Shown here one piece after another: positions 12,560 through 18,638 of a stretch of 18,638 nucleotides of DNA. Position numbers and translations under genes: made by a program. The stretch lies in assembly GCA_002255105.1 (NCBI GenBank), contig NJEK01000014.1, positions 1 through 18,638 on the forward strand, read 5' to 3'. Position 1 is the first letter of the stretch, and each line of letters begins with the position of its first letter. The notes under the pieces are model-generated. The model was not told the DNA's origin. It saw only the letters and a list, made by a program, of their open reading frames with translations, and did no database searches. The DNA comes from Candidatus Wolframiiraptor sp. EX4484-121 (lineage in GTDB: Archaea; Thermoproteota; Nitrososphaeria_A; Caldarchaeales; Wolframiiraptoraceae).

Positions 12560-13291
12560 GTGATAGTCAGCCGAGAGGAGGTTATGGCCAGATTCTATAA
12601 GATCGGGTCCACCGCGACGGCGATCGGAGCAATACACATATTAACCCTACTACTCGCTTGGTATGTTGAGACCGATGCCGGCTCCATAACCGAGATTGCT
12701 GGATACAATCTTGCTTTTCCAGAGACGCTAATCTTATCGCTTGTCGGTGGGCTGATGGCCGGGATAGGTCTACTGATGGGCCACGTGCTCAAGAAGCTTA
12801 GATCCATCAAGTATGCGATCGGCTGCCTCACCGTCATCGGCGGGTTGATGGCGATCTCGTCCCCAATCTACGCTTATCTTGGACAGGTCTCAGCCCTGAA
12901 GATCAAAGGTTATCCGACGATAGGGTTCTTCGCCGCGATCCTCACCGGGATAGTTCAGCTCGGAGTGGGGTCCTTAGCGCTTCTAACGCCGATCAAGGAG
13001 GAGGTGATGCCGGTCGCCCAGGCGCCGACCCCGACCCCAGTCCCGGCGGTCGCCCCAGCTCAGCCCCCGGCCCCGAGAGCTCCGGCCGGAACGGGTAGGA
13101 GGGTGACTACCAGAATTCTGCCGGCCCCAGATCTCGAGGAGGCGGTCTGTAGCATATGTTATGAACCTATACCGGTGGGCGAGGCCATGAGGTGCGCGAA
13201 CTGTGACGCCGTATTTCATAGGGGTTGTATCGAGGCTTGGCTGAGCCTTAACGGGACGTGCCCGATCTGTAAGGCTGTAGTAGTGGGTTAG
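12560..13291 (+). CDS. Four-span membrane protein with C-terminal RING finger, candidate membrane E3
   Basis: 243 residues. Four hydrophobic spans are visible at about 18-36, 55-76, 85-105 and 120-143. The loop between spans 2 and 3 (HVLKKLRSIKY) is basic and the other loops are neutral or acidic, so the positive-inside rule puts both ends in the cytoplasm. A Pro/Ala-rich linker (about 150-178) leads to a C-terminal RING with Cys197, Cys200, Cys212, Cys215, His220, Cys223, Cys234 and Cys237. This is the same C4HC3 order and nearly the same spacing as the small RING protein. E2-contact positions are kept: Ile199, Trp227 and Pro235. It therefore looks like a membrane-anchored E3 for the same E2. 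GTG 12560 is the first start; ATG 12584 follows GAGGAGG too closely to be clearly better. Confidence 0.85.
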   Translation: MIVSREEVMARFYKIGSTATAIGAIHILTLLLAWYVETDAGSITEIAGYNLAFPETLILSLVGGLMAGIGLLMGHVLKKLRSIKYAIGCLTVIGGLMAISSPIYAYLGQVSALKIKGYPTIGFFAAILTGIVQLGVGSLALLTPIKEEVMPVAQAPTPTPVPAVAPAQPPAPRAPAGTGRRVTTRILPAPDLEEAVCSICYEPIPVGEAMRCANCDAVFHRGCIEAWLSLNGTCPICKAVVVG

Positions 13292-13339
13292 CATTATATT
13301 ATCTTAATCTGATATGGAGATTAGATGGGGCGTGGAGCG

Positions 13340-14824
13340 ATGAGTAAATATGATTTGGTTGTGAGGCTCGCGCTTGAGAGAGGCTTCTTCATGCCATCCT
13401 CAGAGATTTATGGAGATGCCCCAGCGGGGTTCTGGGACTATGGCCCACTCGGAGTCGCCTTAAAGAATAGATTCATAGAGCTTTGGAGGAGGGAGCTCGT
13501 CAAGAGGGATGACATGCTGGAGATAGATGGCGCCCAAATACTATCGAAAAGCGTGTTCAGGGCGTCAGGCCACCTCGAGAGCTTCGTGGACCCCATCGCA
13601 AAATGTAGTAAATGTAGGGCGATCTACAGGCTAGATAAGCTGATTGAGGAGAAGACGGGGATCCACGTCCCCGAGCGGGCGAGCCTAGAGGATATGAGGA
13701 GGATCATCGAGGAGCATGGGATAAGGTGTGAGAGATGTAGAGGAGAGCTAACGGACTTCTCCCACTTCAACATGATGTTCAGGGTCGGGGTCGGCGTGGC
13801 CGGGCTGGATGCGTATCTGAGACCGGAGACCTGTCAAAGCATCTTCATAGACTTCCTTAGAATCTATAAGACGATGAGGAGGAAGCTCCCATTCGCGATA
13901 GCTCAGGTTGGGAAGAGCTTTAGAAACGAGATCTCGCCGAGACAGGGGCTCCTGCGTATGAGGGAGTTCTATCAAGCCGAGATAGAGGTGTTCTTCAACC
14001 CGAGGAAGGCGAACGACTTCGCGAAGGCCGATCCCATCCTAGACTATAGGCTCAGACTTCAGCCGGTTGGGGAGAGCTCCGTCGAGGACATCTCATGTAG
14101 GGAGGCCTTAAACTCCGGACTGATCTCGAGCAAGCTCGTCGCATACTACCTGGCCCTAATCCAGCAATTCTATGAGAAGGCCGGAATCACCAGGGAGAAG
14201 ATCAGGCTTAGGGAGCTCGACGATGATGAAAAGGCGTTCTACGCGGTGGAGGCCTGGGATCTCGAGGTGGAGACGAGCTTAGGCTGGATAGAGCTCGTCG
14301 CATGTAATAATAGGGGGGAGCACGACCTTGGAGGCCATGAGAGGCTGAGTGGCCAGGAGATGACGGTCCTCGATGACGGTGAGAGGGTTTTGCCGAACGT
14401 CTTCGAGCTCTCGATGGGGGTAGATAGAAGCCTCTACTGCATCCTAGAGAACTCCCTACACCTCGTCGATAACAGGGTGATCTTAAAGCTCCCACCGCAT
14501 CTCGCGCCCATCCAAGCGGCAATCCTACCGCTTCTATCGAGGAAGCCCTTCACCGACGAGGCCATGAGGATATATCGCTCATTAAGGCAGGACTTCGACG
14601 TAGTTTATGATGAGTCTGGAAGCATTGGGAGGAGGTATGCGAGATATGATGAGGTGGGGGTTCCAGTGGATATAACGATAGATCATCAAACCCTGGAGGA
14701 TAAGACGGTCACAGTTAGGTTTAGGGATTCAACGATCCAGCTCAGGGTTAGGGAGAGCGATCTGAGAGATTTCCTAAGCGACCACCTCAAAGCAGGGAGG
14801 AAGACTTCAGAGTCACGGTCCTAA
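13340..14824 (+). CDS. glyS: Glycyl-tRNA synthetase (dimeric class II type)
   Basis: About 494 residues. The N-terminus (SKYDLVVRLALERGFFMPS, then YGDAPAGFWDYGPLG), class II motif 2 (FRNEISPRQGLLRMREF), motif 3 (FELSMGVDRSLYCI) and the C-terminal anticodon-binding domain (LAPIQAAILPLL, VPVDITIDH) mark the eukaryote/archaea-type GlyRS. Two Cys-x2-Cys pairs in the insertion after motif 1 (CSKC, CERC) probably bind zinc. The usual RPETAQGIF block reads RPETCQSIF here. ATG 13340 is chosen over ATG 13325 because GGAG precedes it and the family N-terminus begins there. It follows the membrane RING gene with a possible TATA-like stretch (13292-13300). Confidence 0.93.
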   Translation: MSKYDLVVRLALERGFFMPSSEIYGDAPAGFWDYGPLGVALKNRFIELWRRELVKRDDMLEIDGAQILSKSVFRASGHLESFVDPIAKCSKCRAIYRLDKLIEEKTGIHVPERASLEDMRRIIEEHGIRCERCRGELTDFSHFNMMFRVGVGVAGLDAYLRPETCQSIFIDFLRIYKTMRRKLPFAIAQVGKSFRNEISPRQGLLRMREFYQAEIEVFFNPRKANDFAKADPILDYRLRLQPVGESSVEDISCREALNSGLISSKLVAYYLALIQQFYEKAGITREKIRLRELDDDEKAFYAVEAWDLEVETSLGWIELVACNNRGEHDLGGHERLSGQEMTVLDDGERVLPNVFELSMGVDRSLYCILENSLHLVDNRVILKLPPHLAPIQAAILPLLSRKPFTDEAMRIYRSLRQDFDVVYDESGSIGRRYARYDEVGVPVDITIDHQTLEDKTVTVRFRDSTIQLRVRESDLRDFLSDHLKAGRKTSESRS

Positions 14825-14841
14825 CTCTAATACAAGATCAG

Positions 14842-15441
14842 ATGAGGAAGGTGGTCGACGGATATAGAATCTTGCTGAACATGTTGGAAGACTTCACCAA
14901 CGGGGCGAAAACCGGGAAGCTAGAAGAACATTATAATAAGATATTGAAGAATGATGAATCCGCGAAGGAGACAAGTCTGATGATCGAGCGCGAGATAAAT
15001 ACCGTCGGGGCGCTGCTAACCGATAGGGAGGGATATATCAGGCTCATGACGGAGATAGATAGGGTTTCAGATATAACCGAGGGGGCGGCGTTCAGGCTCC
15101 TAAGCCTCAGCAAGATGAAAGCGAAGTTCGGGAAGAGCTTAAACCAGAAATTCCTCCAGCTCGGTGAAACGGTCTTAACGGCCCTCCTAAGGGCTAGGGA
15201 AGCCCTCCTCGCATCAACACTAGATGAGGCAACCTTCCATCAAAAGATTAAGGAGGCTGAGGAATACGAGAAGAAGGCCGATGAACTTTACAGAATTATC
15301 GACTTAGAACTGCTTCAAAGCAATCTCAAGATAGCTCCACTCCTATTGAGTAGGGAGGTCGCTGAGATGATCGAGGACATCGCGGATAGGGCTGAGAAGA
15401 TCGTTGACATCCTGCGAGCGATCTCCATAACCGTCTTCTAA
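14842..15441 (+). CDS. DUF47/PhoU-like protein
   Basis: A 199-residue all-helical protein. EIDRVSDITEGAAFRLLSL and AEEYEKKADELYRIID, together with the C-terminal REVAEMIEDIADRAEKIVDIL, follow the PhoU/DUF47 pattern of repeated acidic helices that bind metal clusters. DUF47 proteins usually sit beside a Pit phosphate transporter; none is here, so phosphate control is only a family-level guess. It starts 17 bp after glyS and ends 10 bp before endA, so the three are probably cotranscribed. Confidence 0.8.
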   Translation: MRKVVDGYRILLNMLEDFTNGAKTGKLEEHYNKILKNDESAKETSLMIEREINTVGALLTDREGYIRLMTEIDRVSDITEGAAFRLLSLSKMKAKFGKSLNQKFLQLGETVLTALLRAREALLASTLDEATFHQKIKEAEEYEKKADELYRIIDLELLQSNLKIAPLLLSREVAEMIEDIADRAEKIVDILRAISITVF

Positions 15442-15451
15442 GGAGAAGTCC

Positions 15452-16009
15452 ATGTCGCCCTCGAATATCATTAGGGCTGAGGTCGTTCAAGATACGATAA
15501 TAGTCTGGGATGTGAAGAGAGGTAGAGAGCTTTACAGGGAGGGATTTTACGGAAAGCCTCTGGGGATAGCGAAGCCCAAGACCGCGGACTTCGACGCCCC
15601 ATTAATCCTAGACATTATTGAGGCGGTCTATCTAGCGGAGAAGGAGAGGATCGAGGTCTATAAGGATGGAAAGAGGCTGAGCCCCGAAGAACTCATGGAG
15701 TACGCTGAGAAAAACTATGAGAGATTCAGGGAGAGATATCTGGTCTATAAGGATCTGAGGGAGAGGGGATTCGTCGTAACCCCTGGAATAAAGTTTGGAA
15801 GCGACTTCGCCGTCTACAAGCTTGGGCCGGGGTTGGAGCACGCTCCATTCATAGTTCAGGTTAAGACTCCATCCGAAAACATATCAGCCCTAGAAATAGT
15901 TAGATCTGGAAGATTGGCAACGACGGTTAGGAAGCACTTCACGGTGGCGGTCGCCGATCCGAGCTCCGGCAGGGTGGGATATCTGCTGTTCGAGTGGTGG
16001 AGGGCTTAG
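15452..16009 (+). CDS. endA: tRNA-splicing endonuclease, homomeric type
   Basis: 185 residues, the length of the single-domain archaeal enzyme. The catalytic triad is visible: Tyr122 (FAVYKLG), His130 (LEHAPF) and Lys161 (TTVRKHFTVA), in the C-terminal RNase fold beginning RERGFVVTPGIKFGSDFAVY. It cuts bulge-helix-bulge junctions in tRNA and rRNA precursors. Crenarchaeal and thaumarchaeal enzymes often need a second, catalytically dead subunit; none is seen in this window. The ATG lies 10 bp after the DUF47 stop behind an AAGGAGAAG ribosome-binding stretch. Confidence 0.93.
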   Translation: MSPSNIIRAEVVQDTIIVWDVKRGRELYREGFYGKPLGIAKPKTADFDAPLILDIIEAVYLAEKERIEVYKDGKRLSPEELMEYAEKNYERFRERYLVYKDLRERGFVVTPGIKFGSDFAVYKLGPGLEHAPFIVQVKTPSENISALEIVRSGRLATTVRKHFTVAVADPSSGRVGYLLFEWWRA

Positions 16010-16066
16010 GCCGAGACTCTATGAGAAAACACGAGATGCACTTTTAGGCGTCTTTCAGGGTGCCTA

Positions 16067-16074
16067 ACTTAAAT
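16067..16074 (+). promoter_or_regulatory. TATA-like box for the CBS-domain gene
   Basis: ACTTAAAT lies 23-30 bp before ATG 16097. If used, it places the transcript start at that ATG and would exclude GTG 16076 as start. Confidence 0.45.
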
Positions 16075-16075
16075 A

Positions 16076-17146
16076 GTGTGGGCGATATCTGTACCCATGA
16101 GGGAGATGGGAGGTCTTTATGAGACAGGTTCGCGGGAAGCCTTAGTAACTTATGATGAAAGAATAGGTTTGGTGACCCTAAGAGATCTGCTCGGAGTCTC
16201 GCATCCAGAGCGCACGCTCATTAAAGACGTGGCGAAAAGCGTTCCCTCGTTATCGGCCGAAGCGACGGTCTTGGATGCCGTCGAATTAATGATCTCAAAT
16301 AGGATTAGAGCGGCTCCGGTGCTCTCAGGGGAGGAGATCTTAGGAATCGTGTCCGAAGTCGAGATCATGAACGCTTTACCCGAATCCGAGTCTTTCGGTA
16401 AAATCCTATGCGAAGAGGTGATGAGGGAAGTGGATATCTCCATCAACGTCAACGACAAGATCTCTACCGCCCGCAGTATCATGAGGAAGTACGGAGTTGA
16501 TTATCTTCTAGTTCTGAATGGGGAGAGAGCGTTGAGGGGGGTGATCACCGTAAGAAGCATCGTGTTCAACTTCATTCAACCTAGAGAGAGGGTTACGAGG
16601 GGTGGAAGAGTTGGGGAGCGGAGAAGACTCCTCGATATACAGGCCAAAGGCTTAATGGAGAGAGAGCTGTTAACCGCCAAGAGAGAAGATCCACTTCAAG
16701 AAGTTATAAAGAGATTTAAAAGCTATGGAAGAGATCTATGCGTAGTTGAGGGGGATGTAAGAGCCTTAGGGACGATAACTCCGAGGGAGATAATACCGCT
16801 AATCCTCGGACTTCGAGCTGAAGGTGAGCCGCCCATCTATATCTTAGGCTTACCCGAGCTCGGAGACTTTCAGGAGGTCAAGACGGCTCAAAACAAGGTT
16901 TTGAGGGTCTTCGATAAATGGTCAAGTCTTCACGAGGGAATTTTAGAGGTTGTAATAGATGTAAAGCGCAGGAGGAGAAAAGGTGGAAGAACTCTATATC
17001 AAGCCGCAGCGAGGATCTACTCGCCAACCAAACGCCTGTCTGTGGCGGCCCAAGGCTGGTATCTATCAGAAGCCTTTGACAACCTCTGTAGAAGATTGGA
17101 TAGGATCTTAAAACGCGTGAAGGCGAGTGGAGGGCTCGGATTTTGA
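16076..17146 (+). CDS. CBS-domain protein with C-terminal ribosome-hibernation-factor-like domain
   Basis: Up to 356 residues. Four CBS-like units follow one another: about 1-40 (ending RIGLVTLRDLLG), 47-101 (VPSLSAEATVLDAVELM...ILGIVSEVEIM), 113-167 (VMREVDISINVNDKIS...LRGVITVRSIV) and 190-243 (weaker). CBS pairs bind adenine nucleotides. The last part, about 253-349 (IYILGLPELGDF, then ILEVVIDVKRRRRKGG, then YQAAARIYSPTKRLSVAAQGWYLSEAFDNL), has the strand-helix-strand-strand-strand-helix order of HPF/RaiA, which blocks the ribosome in stress. That second assignment is my inference from pattern. GTG 16076 completes the first CBS strand; ATG 16097 fits the TATA distance better. Confidence 0.72.
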   Translation: MWAISVPMREMGGLYETGSREALVTYDERIGLVTLRDLLGVSHPERTLIKDVAKSVPSLSAEATVLDAVELMISNRIRAAPVLSGEEILGIVSEVEIMNALPESESFGKILCEEVMREVDISINVNDKISTARSIMRKYGVDYLLVLNGERALRGVITVRSIVFNFIQPRERVTRGGRVGERRRLLDIQAKGLMERELLTAKREDPLQEVIKRFKSYGRDLCVVEGDVRALGTITPREIIPLILGLRAEGEPPIYILGLPELGDFQEVKTAQNKVLRVFDKWSSLHEGILEVVIDVKRRRRKGGRTLYQAAARIYSPTKRLSVAAQGWYLSEAFDNLCRRLDRILKRVKASGGLGF

Positions 17147-17206
17147 CGGGATTCCATGGCCAAACTGAAAAGTTCGTGTTTCGATATAAGGCGGGCGGAT
17201 CGCAAA

Positions 17207-17225
17207 ATATGGTCTTTGGCCATAT
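17207..17225 (+). repeat. Small hairpin ATATGG/CCATAT
   Basis: A perfect 6 bp stem with a 7 nt loop, 61 bp after the CBS gene stop. It could be part of that gene's 3' untranslated region. It lies upstream of the nrdJ TATA-like box, so it is probably not in the nrdJ mRNA. Confidence 0.35.
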
Positions 17226-17382
17226 GGGGATCGGCGATGGCTGGGAGGAGTTTAGAGAGGTGCTGGCGGCATCACCATCATCGACTCCAATTTTCTAGAA
17301 TCTCATTAGCTGACTATTAGGGGCTCATCCATCCAATTCTATGACCATTAATCGCTCAGCCATCTTCGGCTCGGTCTGTAAA

Positions 17383-17391
17383 GCTTATAAT
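17383..17391 (+). promoter_or_regulatory. TATA-like box for nrdJ
   Basis: GCTTATAAT lies about 40-48 bp before the TTG at 17431, giving a predicted leader of roughly 15-20 nt. Confidence 0.5.
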
Positions 17392-17430
17392 TCGGGTTGA
17401 GTAACATTTTGGTTTGGGGAGTTCAGCAAA

Positions 17431-18638
17431 TTGGAGGAAAAGTCTAACAAATTCGAGGAATTCCCGGTCAAGAAGGTCATCAAGCGAGATGGGAGAGTCG
17501 TGGACTTCGACTCCAGGAGGATAAGAGAGGCGATAAGGAAGGCGATGGTCCACGTCAACCAATACGATGAGAAAACCCTGCGGAAGGTCGTCGAACACGT
17601 CCTAAAGCTGATAGCTGAGAAGTACGGCAGGGAGAGGATACCGCACGTCGAGGAGATCCAGGACATAGTCGAGCTGAGCCTCGTCAAATTCGACCTATAC
17701 GAGGTCGCGAAGGCATACATAATCTACAGAAAGGAGAGGGAGAGGATAAGGGAGGAGAAAAAGAAGATCTTGGAGAAAGATTATGTCGATGAGGTCGATA
17801 AGGCGTTCAGCCTAAACGCCCTCCGCCTAATGGCCGCGAGATATCTGATGAAGGATGAGAAGGGGAGGCTTAGGGAAGGGCCTAAGCAGATGTTCCAGAG
17901 GGTGGCGGCCCTGATAGTCATTCCAGACATACTCCACGACCCCGAGATCTTCGATAAGGAGTTCGGCCAGCCCAAGCACCCCGACGAGGACTTCGATCCA
18001 GTCGCCTACGAGGGGAAGATCGGGCTTGGGAGGAGGCCTGACGGCGGATTTGAGATAACCTGGAATAGATGGCATCTTGAGAGGATGAAGAGCCTATACG
18101 ATGAATTGAACCGTCAACATGCGATGAAGCTTCCTTGGAGCGTCTTCCTAAACATGCTGGGGGAGGGGAGATTCGAGAAATACTATGAGAATTATCGGAG
18201 ATATTATGAGCTCATGGTCGAGAAGAAGTTCATGCCGAACAGTCCAACCCTCTTTAACGCCGGAGCGAGGCTTGGACAGCTATCGGCCTGCTTCGTACTT
18301 GATATAGATGACAATATAGAGTCCATCATGGAGGCTGCGAGGGATGCTGCGTTAATCTTCAAATCCGGTGGAGGAGTTGGGATAAACTACTCAAAGCTTA
18401 GACCTGAAGGGGATCTAGTCTTCTCAACATTCGGGGTAGCGTCAGGCCCGGTCTCGTTCATGAGGATCATAGACACGGTTACTGAGGTCGTCAAGCAGGG
18501 TGGAAAGAGGCGTGGAGCGAACATGGGCATACTTGAGATATGGCATCCAGACATAGAGACATTCATCCACTCGAAGGAGAAGGAGGGCTTCCTAGAGAAC
18601 TTCAACATCTCCGTCCTAATCTCACCAGACTTCTGGAA
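17431..18638 (+). CDS. nrdJ: Adenosylcobalamin-dependent (class II) ribonucleotide reductase, 5' part
   Basis: The first 402 codons of a gene that runs off the right edge. An N-terminal ATP-cone (about 8-100: [19 protein letters not shown] and [18 protein letters not shown]) precedes the catalytic barrel. [21 protein letters not shown] carries the first active-site Cys (Cys287), then [56 protein letters not shown] and ENFNISV. This order is typical of NrdJ, which makes deoxynucleotides using B12 in place of a metal cofactor. Class II is preferred over class I by these motifs; no small-subunit gene is visible. TTG 17431 is the first start after an in-frame stop at 17398. Confidence 0.9.
   Translation, partial: MEEKSNKFEEFPVKKVIKRDGRVVDFDSRRIREAIRKAMVHVNQYDEKTLRKVVEHVLKLIAEKYGRERIPHVEEIQDIVELSLVKFDLYEVAKAYIIYRKERERIREEKKKILEKDYVDEVDKAFSLNALRLMAARYLMKDEKGRLREGPKQMFQRVAALIVIPDILHDPEIFDKEFGQPKHPDEDFDPVAYEGKIGLGRRPDGGFEITWNRWHLERMKSLYDELNRQHAMKLPWSVFLNMLGEGRFEKYYENYRRYYELMVEKKFMPNSPTLFNAGARLGQLSACFVLDIDDNIESIMEAARDAALIFKSGGGVGINYSKLRPEGDLVFSTFGVASGPVSFMRIIDTVTEVVKQGGKRRGANMGILEIWHPDIETFIHSKEKEGFLENFNISVLISPDFW

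Larger units (their letters stand above)
17147..17430. other. Intergenic region of 284 bp before nrdJ
   Basis: No convincing gene or tRNA is visible. It holds a small hairpin (17207-17225) and an inverted repeat that shares one arm with it (17156-17164 with 17215-17223), then unstructured AT-richer sequence and the nrdJ TATA-like box. I looked for a B12-box-like motif because the next gene is B12-dependent and saw none. Confidence 0.5.

Noticed and set aside
17147..17430. Cobalamin riboswitch before the B12-dependent reductase gene
   Set aside because: No B12-box-like motif or long paired structure is visible, and the TATA-like box near 17383 would leave most of the region untranscribed.
1..18638. 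CRISPR arrays, insertion sequences, integrase or attachment sites
   Set aside because: No regularly spaced repeats, transposase or integrase motifs, or terminal inverted repeats were seen on either strand.

Overview
The window comes from a thermophile-like archaeon of the TACK group. The best match I can name from memory is the Aigarchaeota (Caldiarchaeum-like) lineage. The reasons are the archaeal ribosomal proteins (S17e, L10e, L21e), RNA polymerase subunit F, KEOPS subunit Cgi121, a homomeric tRNA-splicing endonuclease, AT-rich TATA boxes about 25-40 bp before many starts, heavy use of AGG/AGA arginine codons and frequent TTG/GTG starts. The decisive sign is a compact eukaryote-like ubiquitin cluster (JAMM, Ubl, E2, E1, RING) of the kind reported from Candidatus Caldiarchaeum subterraneum.

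Layout. 1-1050: the 5' part of an AmmeMemoRadiSam radical SAM gene (minus strand, apparent frameshift), a DUF123 GIY-YIG protein and a small AbrB-like protein. 1137-2341: S17e, then a MoaD/SAMP-like beta-grasp protein ending in Gly-Gly, then Cgi121 of KEOPS. 2300-5099 (minus): TsaC/Sua5, whose 3' end overlaps that of Cgi121, a class V aminotransferase homologue lacking the PLP lysine, and an alpha/beta hydrolase. 5136-8142 (minus): a translation/transcription operon rpl21e-rpoF-DUF655-ksgA-rpl10e-rnhA.

8198-13291 is the ubiquitin region. A JAMM deubiquitinase homologue is divergent from Ubl, E2, E1 and a small RING protein. Two coiled-coil genes follow, converging on each other, and then a second RING protein carrying four predicted membrane spans. 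The parts form an apparently complete conjugation/deconjugation path: Ubl (mature Gly-Gly end already exposed), E1 activation, E2 transfer, a soluble RING E3, a membrane RING E3 and JAMM removal. The E1 reading frame is broken by a single +1 step immediately after its catalytic Cys-Thr motif. The E2 has its best Shine-Dalgarno/ATG in the wrong frame. The ubiquitin-type cascade itself is known; the membrane-anchored RING, the coiled-coil pair, the repeated initiator-like element before three genes and the E1 frame break are the parts most worth following up.

13340-18638 (plus): glycyl-tRNA synthetase, a DUF47/PhoU-like protein, tRNA-splicing endonuclease, a CBS-domain protein with a C-terminal segment resembling ribosome hibernation factor, and the 5' part of a B12-dependent ribonucleotide reductase. 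I saw no tRNA or rRNA gene, CRISPR array, insertion sequence or integrase. No stretch longer than 300 bases is without a gene; the longest is 17147-17430.
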